DNA of 64,000 nucleotides from Bacteroidales bacterium (GTDB taxonomy: Bacteria > Bacteroidota > Bacteroidia > Bacteroidales > UBA6680), in NCBI GenBank assembly GCA_025210735.1, contig JAOARD010000003.1:1-64000 (forward strand), read 5' to 3'. This document shows, one piece after another, positions 1-9,563 of the stretch; position 1 is the first letter of the stretch, and each line of letters begins with the position of its first letter. A program made the position numbers and the translations under genes. The notes below the pieces were generated by a model. The model saw only the letters and a program-made list of their open reading frames with translations. It did not search any database and was not told the origin of the DNA.

Positions 1-540
1 GTATTATCCATATACTTCGACAGATCAATTGTTGTTAATCCATTTGATATTGTAAGATTATTATCAGATAACTTCAGATCCTGCGCATCAGTATTATCAA
101 GGTACTTTGCAAAATCAACTGTTGATGCATTGCCTGATATAGACAAGGTATTTCCTGTAAAACTCAATGCCTGAGCATCGGTATTGTCAATATATTTAGA
201 CAGATCAACAGGCGATGTACCATTAGTGATGGTAAGACTGTTATCTGTAAGTGTCAGGTTCTGTGCATCAGTATTATCAAGATACTTAGCAAAATCAACC
301 GTTGATGCATTGCCCGATATAGATAGCTTATTATCTGTAAAACTCAATGCCTGAGCATCGGTATTGTCAATATATTTAGACAGATCAACAGGTGTTGTAC
401 CATTAGTAATGGTAAGACTGTTATCTGTTAGTGTCAGGTTCTGTGCATCAGTATTATCAAGGTACTTTGCAAAATCAACTGTTGATGCATTACCAGAAAT
501 AGACAAGGTATTACCTGCCAGACTCAACGATTGTGAATCG
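1..540. repeat. Three 180-bp in-frame tandem repeats
   Basis: Units begin at 1, 181 and 361 with a period of exactly 180 bp, and a half-unit starts at 541. Units 181-360 and 361-540 are almost identical and unit 1-180 is more diverged. Each unit encodes 60 residues made of two related 30-residue halves of the surface protein. The array continues past the left edge, so copy number is unknown. Confidence 0.9.
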
Positions 541-1952
541 GTATTATCAAGATAATCTGTTAATTTCACATAATTAGATTCAGAAAGATATAGTGTATCT
601 CTCACTATAGATAATGCCTGATTACCTATTGCTGTAAATTTAGATCCTCCCCATACATAAAGAGCATCATCATCCTTGTCAAAAACCATCATTCCCTCAT
701 CGGTATCAGTTAACGAAGCCTTAAATGTATTACGATCGGCTGTTGACATACGCGATACCATAAAACCTTTATCTGACTCGCCAAGATCAAGCGATGCATT
801 AATATTTGGAGTTGATGTACCAATACCAACCGACAATCTGTCTGTTGAGGTTAATCCGCCAATAACCATACTGTTATTCTGATTAAGAACAGCACCATAA
901 CCTAGAGCAATTGAGTAGTTTCCTTTTGCCTCTGAATTAGCTCCAATAGCAATAGCTTTACTAGATAACGACTCTGCGTTAGAACCTAAAGCAATACCAA
1001 AATCTCCGGTAGCACGCGTATTATAACCTATTATAGTAACATCATTATTATCTGCATCAGATGCAGCACCAATAAATGTTGTTCTCCAACGCTTAGTATT
1101 ATTATAATCTGCCCAGGCACCCATACCTACATTATCTTCACCCTCTCTGTTTGTGAATCCGGTACGATAACCTATATACGTATTCCTGTTAGCATCATTT
1201 GTATGGTTTGTTCTGTTATTATCCCATCCGGCATAACTACCAACAAACGTATTATATCCGGCATGTTCCGTTGCAGCACCAGCAGCTGCACCAATCATTG
1301 TGTTATATTTTCCGGCTCCAATATCAACTCCGGCAGAATCTCCAACAGCAGTATTCTTATAACCGCTCTCAACGTCCCATAACGCCTCATTACCCACTCC
1401 GGTATTCTGATACCCATTCTCAATCTCATGTCCTGAAGAACGACCTATAAATGTATTCTTATATCCGGTTGACTGACCCGTTGCCGAGTATCCTCCTTTT
1501 CCGGCATCCTCTCCTATATAAGTATTTCTGTAACCTGTAGAGTTATTTAATCCGGCCTCCTCACCAATAAATGTGTTATCATCGGCAGTATTAAAATAAC
1601 CCGATTTAGTTCCTATAAACGTATTGTCGCCATCAACAACATTTGAGTAACCAGAAAAAGCTCCGATAAATACATTATCAAAACCTATTGTGTTATAATA
1701 TCCGGCAAATGCACCTAAAAAAGTTGCATCATCTCTGGTACTAAATCTACCCGCATTATAACCAAGCAGGGTCAGATATCTGGCTGTACTATTTTCATAT
1801 CCGGTAGAGTCTCCAATATAGGTGTTGTAATCACCTGTAGTGTTTTTATCTCCGGCTCCTTTTCCCATTTTCAAAACTCCTGTTTGTGCATTTACACTAA
1901 ACAGAGAGAACAAAAACATAGCTGTAAATAATAACTTAGTAAAATTTCTCAT
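1..1952 (-). CDS. Repeat-rich secreted surface protein, C-terminus beyond window
   Basis: The reverse strand is open from an ATG at 1952 to the left edge, giving 650 visible residues. The N-terminus (MRNFTKLLFTAMFLFSLFSVNA, cut after NA) is a Sec signal peptide. Residues from about 30 to 320 are short degenerate repeats of the form NTxIGxxAGxxN, like the trimeric beta-roll heads of YadA-type adhesins. After a linker (about 320-450) come 30-residue units of the form LDNTDAQxLxLxxNxLxIxxGxxxVDLSKY. I infer a trimeric cell-surface or fibre-like protein. No membrane anchor or sorting domain is visible because the C-terminus lies outside. It is divergent from the thiamine locus. All plus-strand frames here are shadows. 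Confidence 0.8.
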   Translation of the reverse strand, partial: MRNFTKLLFTAMFLFSLFSVNAQTGVLKMGKGAGDKNTTGDYNTYIGDSTGYENSTARYLTLLGYNAGRFSTRDDATFLGAFAGYYNTIGFDNVFIGAFSGYSNVVDGDNTFIGTKSGYFNTADDNTFIGEEAGLNNSTGYRNTYIGEDAGKGGYSATGQSTGYKNTFIGRSSGHEIENGYQNTGVGNEALWDVESGYKNTAVGDSAGVDIGAGKYNTMIGAAAGAATEHAGYNTFVGSYAGWDNNRTNHTNDANRNTYIGYRTGFTNREGEDNVGMGAWADYNNTKRWRTTFIGAASDADNNDVTIIGYNTRATGDFGIALGSNAESLSSKAIAIGANSEAKGNYSIALGYGAVLNQNNSMVIGGLTSTDRLSVGIGTSTPNINASLDLGESDKGFMVSRMSTADRNTFKASLTDTDEGMMVFDKDDDALYVWGGSKFTAIGNQALSIVRDTLYLSESNYVKLTDYLDNTDSQSLSLAGNTLSISGNASTVDFAKYLDNTDAQNLTLTDNSLTITNGTTPVDLSKYIDNTDAQALSFTDNKLSISGNASTVDFAKYLDNTDAQNLTLTDNSLTITNGTSPVDLSKYIDNTDAQALSFTGNTLSISGNASTVDFAKYLDNTDAQDLKLSDNNLTISNGLTTIDLSKYMDN

Positions 1953-2316
1953 AGGCGTATATCTATTTAATATTTATCTATCCAAAACCTCATGTATAAC
2001 AGAGGGTAAAAGAATATGATCATCTATTTTTCAAACATCACACATCTCAAAAATAGATAAAAAAAACTTCACGAATCCAATGTTATAACTGAACATATAT
2101 TTTTTTTAGTTCATCTATTTTCAACAGGTTACATTATTACAATTACTATTTAAACAGTATCGGTACATATACCTAACAGAGGTAAATTTTATCGAATCTG
2201 AGAAAATGTCAACATAGAATAATCAACAACAGACAAACAGTATTTGTTCTGTGTTATAAAGAGTAATATTTTTGCAAAAAAATTCTCAGATTCAACAAAA
2301 TCATTACAAAACATTA
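1953..2316. other. Divergent intergenic region, no gene
   Basis: AT-rich DNA between the divergent surface-protein gene and the thiamine operon. I see no ORF or RNA structure in it. A weak reverse-strand box at 2048-2055 (TATTTTTG on the minus strand) could serve the surface-protein gene. Confidence 0.5.
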
Positions 2317-2324
2317 TAAATTTG
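2317..2324 (+). promoter_or_regulatory. Promoter -7 box of the thiamine operon
   Basis: TAAATTTG matches the Bacteroidota consensus TAnnTTTG. It lies about 24 bases before the riboswitch, so transcription would start near 2330. The same TAAATTTGC box precedes the genes at 6356 and 9564. Confidence 0.65.
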
Positions 2325-2347
2325 CACCGCAATTTAAAAAATGAATT

Positions 2348-2492
2348 GACGGGGGTGCCTTAATACTAAGGGCTGAGATTATACCCTTAGAGACAGTTTA
2401 AATTTGTTTTGGAATTTTTTATCACTAAAAATTGAAGGATAAATTTTAAACAGTTTCTTAACCTGATCCGGGTAATGCCGGCGTAGGTAAGT
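2348..2492 (+). promoter_or_regulatory. TPP riboswitch (THI element)
   Basis: The conserved parts of the thiamine pyrophosphate aptamer are present: GGGGGTGCC, GGCTGAGA followed by TACCC, then ACCTGATCCGGGTAATGCCGGCGTAGG. Between them lies a long extra arm in which GTTTAAATTT pairs with AAATTTTAAAC, so this aptamer has an extended P3. It ends about 105 bases before the TonB receptor start. When TPP is bound it should lower expression of the thiamine-uptake receptor; the expression platform is not obvious. Confidence 0.95.
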
Positions 2493-2597
2493 TAATCTTC
2501 ACTCCTCATTTTATTTTAATATTGGCTTTGCTACATTGTTTAACATAAACTGTGCAGACACACATTTTAATTACTGCATGGTAAACTTTAATTTATA

Positions 2598-4967
2598 ATG
2601 AGAAGAACACTTTTAATTGTTTTTACACAGCTGCTTGCTATAATTAGCATTGCCGCACAAACAAACCTCTCAATAAAAGGAAAGGTTACAGACAACAACG
2701 GAAACGGACTGCCCGGAGCATCGGTTGTAATTAAGGGTACACAAAAAGGAGTATCTGCAAATAAAGATGGTTACTATGTAATTGAGAAAATTGCTGCCGG
2801 ACAATACTCTCTTAAAGTATCGTTTCTTGGATACGAGACAAAGATTATTAATGTAGATCTCAACTCTAACAAAACTATTAATGTTGTATTAAACACATCA
2901 TCAATTGCTGTTCAGGAGGTTATTGTAAGAGCTACAAGAGCCGGAGACAACACGCCTGTTGCTTTTAAGAACATAAAAGCAGAGGAGATAAAGTCTGTAA
3001 ATATCGGACAGGATTTACCAACACTGCTAAATCTGACACCATCAATGGTTACCACATCTGATGCCGGAGCAGGTATTGGCTACACAGGTATAAGAGTAAG
3101 AGGTAGCGATGCCACAAGGGTTAACGTAACAATAAACGGTGTACCTGTAAACGATGCTGAGTCGCACGGTGTATGGTGGGTTAATATGCCAGACATTACA
3201 TCATCTGTACAGGATATTCAGATACAACGTGGTGTTGGAACATCAACAAATGGTGCCGGAGCTTTTGGTGCTACAGTAAACCTGCAAACAGAGAGCCTTA
3301 GCAACGACCCTATGGCTGAGTTCAGCCTGTCTGGTGGTTCGTTTGGAACACATAAAGAGACTGTAAAGTTCAGCACAGGACTGGTTAATGAGAAACTTGA
3401 GTTCTCTGGTCGTCTCTCTAATATTAAATCAGACGGATATATCGACAGAGCATCATCTGATCTTAAATCGTACTATCTTGGAGCAAACTACACAAGCGGT
3501 AAAACACTTATTAAAGCACTTGCATTTGGTGGTAAAGAGAAGACATATCAGGCGTGGTATGGTATAGATAAGGAGACTCTTGAGAAAGACAGAACATTTA
3601 ACCCTGCGGGCGCTATATATGGTGCCGATGGTAAAATAAAAAGATTCTACGACAACCAGACAGATAATTATCAGCAACACCACTCACAACTGCATGTATC
3701 GCATCAGTTTACTGATAATATAACTGCAAATATTGGTCTGCACTATACAAAAGGTAAAGGTTATTACGAGGAGTTTAATCAGGATAAGAAGTTCTCTAAG
3801 TACGGTTTGAGCGATGTTGTTATTGGCAGCGAAACAATTAAATCTACCGATAATGTTACAAGAAAATGGTTAGATAACGACCTAATAGGATCTATATACA
3901 GCATAAACTATAAGAGCGATAAACTGAACATGACACTTGGTGGTGCATACAGCCACTACTCAGGCGATCACTTTGGTGAGATTACATGGGCGCGTTACGC
4001 TGTAAATATTGAGAAGGATCATAAATACTACGACAATGTTGGTAAAAAACGTGACTTCAACACATTCCTTAAGGCATCATATCAGGTTATCAACAATCTG
4101 TACCTGTTTGCCGATCTTCAGGTACGTAACATCAACTATAAGATAAACGGTCTTGGTAAGTACCAGCAAAAACATGATCTTAATGAGTCGTGGACATTCT
4201 TTAACCCTAAGTTTGGTGCATCATATAAGCTGGATAATAACCACTCGGTTTATGCATCGTATGCAATTGCTCACCGTGAACCAAACCGCGACGACTTTAT
4301 TGACGCTCCTAACGGAAAACCTAAGGCTGAGAAATTAGAGGATTACGAGGCTGGATATCGTTTTGTAACCGATAAGATAAACCTTAACCTGAACTACTAC
4401 TATATGCAGTATACAGATCAGCTTGTACTTACAGGACAGATAAACTCTGTAGGATCGCCAATAAGAGAGAATGTTGGTAAGAGTTACCGTACAGGTATTG
4501 AGGTAATAGCAGCTATCCGTCCGTATAAATTTGTTGAGTGGCAACCAAATTTCTCATTCAGCAAAAACATGAACAGAGATTACGTACTTGACAACGGCGA
4601 TGGTACTGTAAGTAAAAAAGGAGATACTGAGATAGCATACTCACCTTCTGTTATTGCAGGTAGTAACCTTAAGTTTATGCCACTAAAAGGATTATCGGCA
4701 ACACTACTTACAAAACACGTTGGCAAGCAGTATATGAACAACTACGAGCTTAAAGAATCTGAGCTTGATGCATACACTGTATTCGATATAAATATCAACT
4801 ACGCTATTACAAAAGTAAAACCATTTGATTCTATAGAATTTAGTTTACTACTTAACAATATATTCGATACTAAATATGAGAGTAACGGATATATGTGGGG
4901 AACATCTCCATACTACTTCCCGCAGGCAGGATTCAACTTCCTTGCAGGAGTTACAGTAAAATTCTAA
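2598..4967 (+). CDS. TonB-dependent outer-membrane receptor for thiamine or a precursor
   Basis: The 789-residue protein has a signal peptide (first 20 residues), a carboxypeptidase-like regulatory domain (about 22-105, GKVTDNNGNGLPGASVVIKG), a plug domain (about 115-230) and a C-terminal 22-strand-type barrel that ends in Phe (AGVTVKF). Such receptors import ligands across the outer membrane using TonB energy. The TPP riboswitch upstream and pnuT plus thiamine pyrophosphokinase downstream give the likely substrate: thiamine or a related precursor, as known for the Bacteroidota omp-pnuT-tnr3 arrangement. The ligand is inferred from context. A terminator follows the stop. Confidence 0.9.
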   Translation: MRRTLLIVFTQLLAIISIAAQTNLSIKGKVTDNNGNGLPGASVVIKGTQKGVSANKDGYYVIEKIAAGQYSLKVSFLGYETKIINVDLNSNKTINVVLNTSSIAVQEVIVRATRAGDNTPVAFKNIKAEEIKSVNIGQDLPTLLNLTPSMVTTSDAGAGIGYTGIRVRGSDATRVNVTINGVPVNDAESHGVWWVNMPDITSSVQDIQIQRGVGTSTNGAGAFGATVNLQTESLSNDPMAEFSLSGGSFGTHKETVKFSTGLVNEKLEFSGRLSNIKSDGYIDRASSDLKSYYLGANYTSGKTLIKALAFGGKEKTYQAWYGIDKETLEKDRTFNPAGAIYGADGKIKRFYDNQTDNYQQHHSQLHVSHQFTDNITANIGLHYTKGKGYYEEFNQDKKFSKYGLSDVVIGSETIKSTDNVTRKWLDNDLIGSIYSINYKSDKLNMTLGGAYSHYSGDHFGEITWARYAVNIEKDHKYYDNVGKKRDFNTFLKASYQVINNLYLFADLQVRNINYKINGLGKYQQKHDLNESWTFFNPKFGASYKLDNNHSVYASYAIAHREPNRDDFIDAPNGKPKAEKLEDYEAGYRFVTDKINLNLNYYYMQYTDQLVLTGQINSVGSPIRENVGKSYRTGIEVIAAIRPYKFVEWQPNFSFSKNMNRDYVLDNGDGTVSKKGDTEIAYSPSVIAGSNLKFMPLKGLSATLLTKHVGKQYMNNYELKESELDAYTVFDININYAITKVKPFDSIEFSLLLNNIFDTKYESNGYMWGTSPYYFPQAGFNFLAGVTVKF

Positions 4968-4989
4968 ACAGATAAAACATATACACTGG

Positions 4990-5017
4990 GGGTGGTACGC
5001 TGTACTACCCTCTTTTT
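4990..5017 (+). terminator. Intrinsic terminator after the TonB receptor
   Basis: GGGTGGTAC and GTACTACCC form a nine-pair stem (one G-U) around a three-base loop, followed by TCTTTTTTAT. It separates the receptor from pnuT. Confidence 0.85.
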
Positions 5018-5052
5018 TATAAAGCAAGGCTCTGTTTAAGCAACTATTTAAC

Positions 5053-5060
5053 TATGTTTG
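5053..5060 (+). promoter_or_regulatory. Promoter -7 box before pnuT
   Basis: TATGTTTG fits TAnnTTTG. It ends only seven bases before the pnuT ATG at 5068, so a transcript from it would have almost no 5' leader. Confidence 0.5.
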
Positions 5061-5067
5061 TACAATT

Positions 5068-5655
5068 ATGATTGAGTGGATAGAACAAAACTATATTGAA
5101 CTGTTTGCAGCAGTAAGCGGATTTATATATCTCATACTTGAGATAAGAGGTAAACTTTGGCTATGGCCTTTCGGGATATTAACATCAGGTGTATATATTT
5201 TGGTATTCTACAGATCTGGTATATATGCCGATATGATTCTGCAAGTATACTATGTAGTAGTAAGTATATACGGATGGATTCACTGGATTAAAGGAGGAAA
5301 ATCAGAAGATAAACCAAAACTTCCGATATCGCGTATTACAAAATCACTCACCATAAAACTTGCTGTTATTTCGGTTATATTATGGTTAGCTTTGTGGTAT
5401 ATACTTAAAACATTTACAAATTCAGAGATACCTGTTCTTGATAGCTTTACTACAGCATTCAGCTTTGTTGCAACATGGATGCTAGCACGTAAAATAATTG
5501 AACAGTGGTGGGTATGGGTTGTTGTTAATGCTGTATCGCTTGGTCTATACATATACAAAGGTCTGCTTCCTACAACAATACTTTTTGTTTTCTACACATC
5601 AATGGCTGTGATAGGATATTACGAATGGAGAAGGGAGTATAAAAAACAGAAGTAA
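5068..5655 (+). CDS. pnuT: PnuC-family thiamine transporter PnuT
   Basis: The 195-residue integral membrane protein has about seven hydrophobic segments and the PnuC-family pattern LWLWPFGILTSGVYI followed by YADMILQVYYVVVSIYGW. PnuC-type proteins work as facilitators and rely on phosphorylation of the imported vitamin to trap it. The next gene, overlapping by one base (TAATG), is thiamine pyrophosphokinase, so thiamine is the likely substrate rather than nicotinamide riboside. The start at 5068 is the first ATG after the terminator and promoter box. Confidence 0.88.
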   Translation: MIEWIEQNYIELFAAVSGFIYLILEIRGKLWLWPFGILTSGVYILVFYRSGIYADMILQVYYVVVSIYGWIHWIKGGKSEDKPKLPISRITKSLTIKLAVISVILWLALWYILKTFTNSEIPVLDSFTTAFSFVATWMLARKIIEQWWVWVVVNAVSLGLYIYKGLLPTTILFVFYTSMAVIGYYEWRREYKKQK

Positions 5656-6269
5656 TGAACAGTACAGTAATACTTGCAAACGGACTATTCCCTACATCAG
5701 ACAGATGTTTAGATATACTTAAAAATGCCGGATTTATTATCTGCTGCGATGGTGCTACACAGAAACTTACAGCAGCAGGATATAAACCCGATATAATTAT
5801 CGGCGATCTTGACTCTCTGGCAGATGACATAAGAGAGAGATATGCAGATATAATTCACCATATACCAGATCAGGATACTAACGATCTTACAAAGGCGGTT
5901 ATGTGGGCAACAAAAAACGGACATAATAACATAACCGTACTTGGTGCAACCGGACTAAGAGAAGATCACTCAATAGGCAACTTCTTTCTGTTAACACTAT
6001 ATGCAGAGTGGTGTAATATTAAAATGGTAACCGATTACGGAACTATATATAATCTGTCCGACACAAAAACATATGAGACTAAACCCAAACAGCAGGTGAG
6101 TATATTCACTACCCAACCCGATACAAGAATAACAACAGAGGGGTTAAAATATCCGCTAACCAACCAAACCATACCAATGCCATGGCAAGGAACTCTTAAT
6201 CAGGCTCAGGGAGATAGAATAACAGTAACGGCAAGCAAACCGGGAGTACTTATCTATATTCTGGATTAA
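5655..6269 (+). CDS. thiN: Thiamine pyrophosphokinase
   Basis: The 204-residue cytoplasmic enzyme transfers pyrophosphate from ATP to thiamine, giving TPP. Family motifs are visible: CDGAT near residue 33, IGDLDSL (about 52-58), DQDTNDLTKAV (about 75-85) and GATGLREDHSIGN (about 98-110). The C-terminal part is the beta-sandwich thiamine-binding domain. The start overlaps the pnuT stop by one base, so the two are translationally coupled. It completes the uptake-and-trap module, and its product feeds back on the riboswitch. Confidence 0.93.
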   Translation: MNSTVILANGLFPTSDRCLDILKNAGFIICCDGATQKLTAAGYKPDIIIGDLDSLADDIRERYADIIHHIPDQDTNDLTKAVMWATKNGHNNITVLGATGLREDHSIGNFFLLTLYAEWCNIKMVTDYGTIYNLSDTKTYETKPKQQVSIFTTQPDTRITTEGLKYPLTNQTIPMPWQGTLNQAQGDRITVTASKPGVLIYILD

Positions 6270-6315
6270 CAATAACATAAAGCAAAAACATAGGTAGATA
6301 TTCTTATAATTATCT

Positions 6316-6323
6316 TAAATTTG
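6316..6323 (+). promoter_or_regulatory. Promoter -7 box of the CHAT gene
   Basis: TAAATTTG, followed by CGCC, lies 33 bases before the ATG at 6356 and matches TAnnTTTG. Confidence 0.6.
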
Positions 6324-6355
6324 CGCCAGAACACACATTCACGCAACCGACTATT

Positions 6356-9223
6356 ATGAGATCTCTCTTTACTGCATTACTATTGCTGTCAGTTACCATA
6401 CTGTATAGCAATTACCCCTACAGATACCCGCAATTCAGATATAAAACATATAACAGTGCATTTAAAACAGTAGTTTCGCAATACAATAGTAATAAGTGGC
6501 AACAGGCATTACACACAATAGACTCTGTTCTTAACACCAAAATAAACAGCAACGATAAACTCCTGTTTTGCAATACAAAAGCAGAGATTCTGGCAGAACA
6601 CAAAAGAGCCAACGAAGCTATAACTGTTTTAAGAGATGTAAGAGAGAAAACAACAGAAGACAAAAATAATCGGGAATATATAGAGAACTATGTTTTGGAA
6701 TCGAAAATACAGTTTCAGTTAAAAGATTACAAAACATCAATAGAGGTTATAAAAAAGATAGACTCTTTACTTACCGGAAACAGAGAGTTAAGATCTGTAA
6801 GGGCTCTATCGCAATACGATCTTAGCCAAATACACATGAAATTGATGGATATTAAATCGTCAAGAGCTGCTGTTGAGAGAGGTTTGAAGATAATTGATAA
6901 ACCTGAAAACAGTTATGAGAAAGCACTCAGATATTTTCTGTTGGCAGAGAGAGCCGGACGAGAACAACCTTATATAAAAACAGAGAACTACAGAGTTGCA
7001 TCAGAAATTCTTACAAACAGTAATCAGCAATCATGTTTCCTGAACTATCTCTGTATGCTAAAAACAGTTATACAGTACGCCCAGTACGAGAAAAATATTA
7101 AAAAAGCACAAATAGCAAGCAGAAAAACTCAGCAATTCATAAATAACAACAGCTACTCCGGTGCAAAAACATACCCATTCTACATTGCTACAGGAGTTAC
7201 ATTATATAAATTAAAAGATTATAAAAACTCAGAGATAAATTTCAATAAAGCCAGAGATATAGCTGTATCATCGTTCGGAGATAATAGTTTTGAGACTCTT
7301 TTGGCCGATACATATCTTGGGCGTTTAAACAGATATGCAAAAAACTATCAGAAATCAGAGAACCACTTCAAGAGTGCCCTCCATATTGGTAAAACAGGAT
7401 GGAAAGGCGAAAAATTTCCGAATGAGTTCAGACTATACGGAGAGATGTCTAAACTATACTCTGACTGGAACAAACCATATAAGAGTCTTGAGTTTGCCAA
7501 TAAAAGATTAAACTACTACTATACCGATAGTATAATTGATGTTAACACTGTTATACCAAAACATAAAAAGATTAAAGATATAAGCTACTACCGTACTCTG
7601 CTTGAGAAAATTCAGGCATACAGATATCTGTATCTAAAAACTAACAACGATAAATATCTGAGATACGGGCTTGAACACTGCAAACAGGCAGATCATATAC
7701 TTAATATAATCAACAATAAATCTATATCAGAGAGAGCCGGGCTTAAAAACTCAGCAAGAATAAAGGTTATAGCATCGTATGCAATGTGGTTTAACCTTAA
7801 ACACTACAACAAATATAAAGATGAAACCAGTATTAAGAATGCCCTTTATCAGACCGATAAAACACTAGCCAACTATCTTAAATATGAGTTGCGTTGCCGC
7901 ACAACATTCCCCGATAAGGTTACTGAAACAATAAAAAAAGATATAAGAGCACTTGAAAGTAAGATGTACTACTCAGATAATAAGAGAATATATCGTGACT
8001 CTATTCTTACTTTAAAAAACATGCTTGTAAATAACACATATAGAAGATCTGACAAACGCAGGATTATAAAAAATATAGACTCATGGATCAACAATATTAA
8101 TCCGAATACAATACTAGATAATATAGACAAAAACACTGCGATATTCATAATACAGGATATGCACTTTATAAATGAAAAAACAGATAAAATTAATAATCTG
8201 AAAAATAACAAATATATATCTGTGTTCTATGCCGATAACAATAGCATAAGTTATAACATGATTGACTCTACAAAGAGTGTAGAGAGAGATTTGAAGCAGG
8301 CAATAAAAGCTATAAAAACAATAAACAGTAAAAATACCGACATTCATATGAGAGAACTGTCGCGCCGGATTATATATCCGTTTGCCGACAAATTAAAGGA
8401 TAAAGAGAACATTGTATTTATGATTGGTAACAAACTCTCTAAAATACCATTTGAGGCTATGTACCTGAATGCAGAATCAGACAAACAGCTACTGAGTTAC
8501 AACACATCATACAACTACTCGCTTGCACTCTATCTTAAAGATGAGGCTGCAACAAACAGCAACAATATACTGGCAATAGCACCTGATTTCAGCAGTAATG
8601 GCAAGGTATCAGAAGTACGTAGCTACTGGATAGACGACAGTGATAACAAAAGAGGCAGAGCAAGAACATTAGCAAGTCTACCTATGGCACAGGAAGAGGT
8701 AAAAGAGATAAAGAACATCTGCCAAAACAGACCAAAACTGAGTTATAAAACATTAACAACAAATACATCAAAGAGCAGTATTATAGAGCTAATGCCCGAT
8801 TATGATATTATACACTTTGCCACACACGGGTTTGTTGACAAAAGAGACTACAAGAACTCAGGACTATTCCTTAACAATACCGGAAACAACAGTCTGCTGC
8901 ACCTTAACGAGATATACAACCTAAAACTAAATACAAACCTTGTAGTACTTAGTGCCTGTAAAACCAACATTGGTAACACAGTAAATGGTGAGGGCAATAT
9001 GGCTCTGCCACGTGCCTTTAAATATGCCGGAGTAAAAAACATTATAGCATCGTTATGGAATGTGAACGATAACAGATCTAAGAAATTTATGACAATGTTC
9101 TACAAAAACGTTGTAAACAACAACATGACCTATGCACAAGCACTAAAAAAGACAAAAACAGATTGCAAAAACGCTGGCTACAAAACCATAGACTGGGCAG
9201 GCTTTGTGCTTATTGGTAAATAG
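6356..9223 (+). CDS. Exported TPR-CHAT protein (caspase-like domain)
   Basis: The 955-residue protein starts with a signal peptide (MRSLFTALLLLSVTILYSN). Residues about 35-560 are helical tetratricopeptide-like repeats, and the last 270 residues are a CHAT domain. The caspase-type dyad is visible: His824 in HFATHG and Cys868 in LSACKT, then GEGNMALPRAFKYAGVKNIIASLWNVND. CHAT domains are clan CD cysteine peptidases, often paired with TPR sensors. An intact signal peptide implies action in the periplasm or on the surface. It has its own promoter. The AGGAT repeat cluster starts right after the stop. Its target is unknown. Confidence 0.88.
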   Translation: MRSLFTALLLLSVTILYSNYPYRYPQFRYKTYNSAFKTVVSQYNSNKWQQALHTIDSVLNTKINSNDKLLFCNTKAEILAEHKRANEAITVLRDVREKTTEDKNNREYIENYVLESKIQFQLKDYKTSIEVIKKIDSLLTGNRELRSVRALSQYDLSQIHMKLMDIKSSRAAVERGLKIIDKPENSYEKALRYFLLAERAGREQPYIKTENYRVASEILTNSNQQSCFLNYLCMLKTVIQYAQYEKNIKKAQIASRKTQQFINNNSYSGAKTYPFYIATGVTLYKLKDYKNSEINFNKARDIAVSSFGDNSFETLLADTYLGRLNRYAKNYQKSENHFKSALHIGKTGWKGEKFPNEFRLYGEMSKLYSDWNKPYKSLEFANKRLNYYYTDSIIDVNTVIPKHKKIKDISYYRTLLEKIQAYRYLYLKTNNDKYLRYGLEHCKQADHILNIINNKSISERAGLKNSARIKVIASYAMWFNLKHYNKYKDETSIKNALYQTDKTLANYLKYELRCRTTFPDKVTETIKKDIRALESKMYYSDNKRIYRDSILTLKNMLVNNTYRRSDKRRIIKNIDSWINNINPNTILDNIDKNTAIFIIQDMHFINEKTDKINNLKNNKYISVFYADNNSISYNMIDSTKSVERDLKQAIKAIKTINSKNTDIHMRELSRRIIYPFADKLKDKENIVFMIGNKLSKIPFEAMYLNAESDKQLLSYNTSYNYSLALYLKDEAATNSNNILAIAPDFSSNGKVSEVRSYWIDDSDNKRGRARTLASLPMAQEEVKEIKNICQNRPKLSYKTLTTNTSKSSIIELMPDYDIIHFATHGFVDKRDYKNSGLFLNNTGNNSLLHLNEIYNLKLNTNLVVLSACKTNIGNTVNGEGNMALPRAFKYAGVKNIIASLWNVNDNRSKKFMTMFYKNVVNNNMTYAQALKKTKTDCKNAGYKTIDWAGFVLIGK

Positions 9224-9497
9224 TGGACAGGATTTCAGGATGACAGGATAAGGACAAGATTTCAGGATTACAAGATTAACACACAACAACAACCAAAGAC
9301 CAACTAAAGACCAGCCAAAGACCAATAACCAATAACCAATAACCAAAGACTAACAAACCAACAGCTAAAGACCAGCCAAAGACAAACAACTAAAGACCAA
9401 AAACCAACAGCCAACAACTAACATCCATTTTCACCCTGATTAACTGCTATTTTATACACTTCACATAACTATTTTACACAGCCATATAACCACATCT
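9224..9497. repeat. AGGAT-type and ACCAAAGACC-type short repeats
   Basis: From 9232 to about 9280 the plus strand carries degenerate direct repeats of the kind GGATTTCAGGATGACAGGAT. From about 9288 to 9415 follow many copies of AACCAAAGACC, ACCAATAACC and ACTAAAGACC. No ORF is supported. Both repeat kinds recur before the GxxExxY gene at 12498. Confidence 0.8.
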
Positions 9498-9505
9498 TAA
9501 ATTTG
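9498..9505 (+). promoter_or_regulatory. Promoter -7 box of the gene at 9564
   Basis: TAAATTTG, followed by CGAC, lies 58 bases before the ATG and matches TAnnTTTG and the boxes at 2317 and 6316. Confidence 0.6.
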
Positions 9506-9563
9506 CGACACCAGATACATTTAGTATCACACTATTAAGTCAATAACACTAATTTAAGATAAT

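Noticed and set aside
121..480. Regular repeats considered as a CRISPR array
   Set aside because: They are in-frame protein-coding repeats of 180 bp without unique spacers; the TGTCC decamers at 30228 are also far too short.
364..1450. Plus-strand ORFs at the left edge
   Set aside because: The reverse strand carries a continuous repeat protein with signal peptide through this whole stretch.
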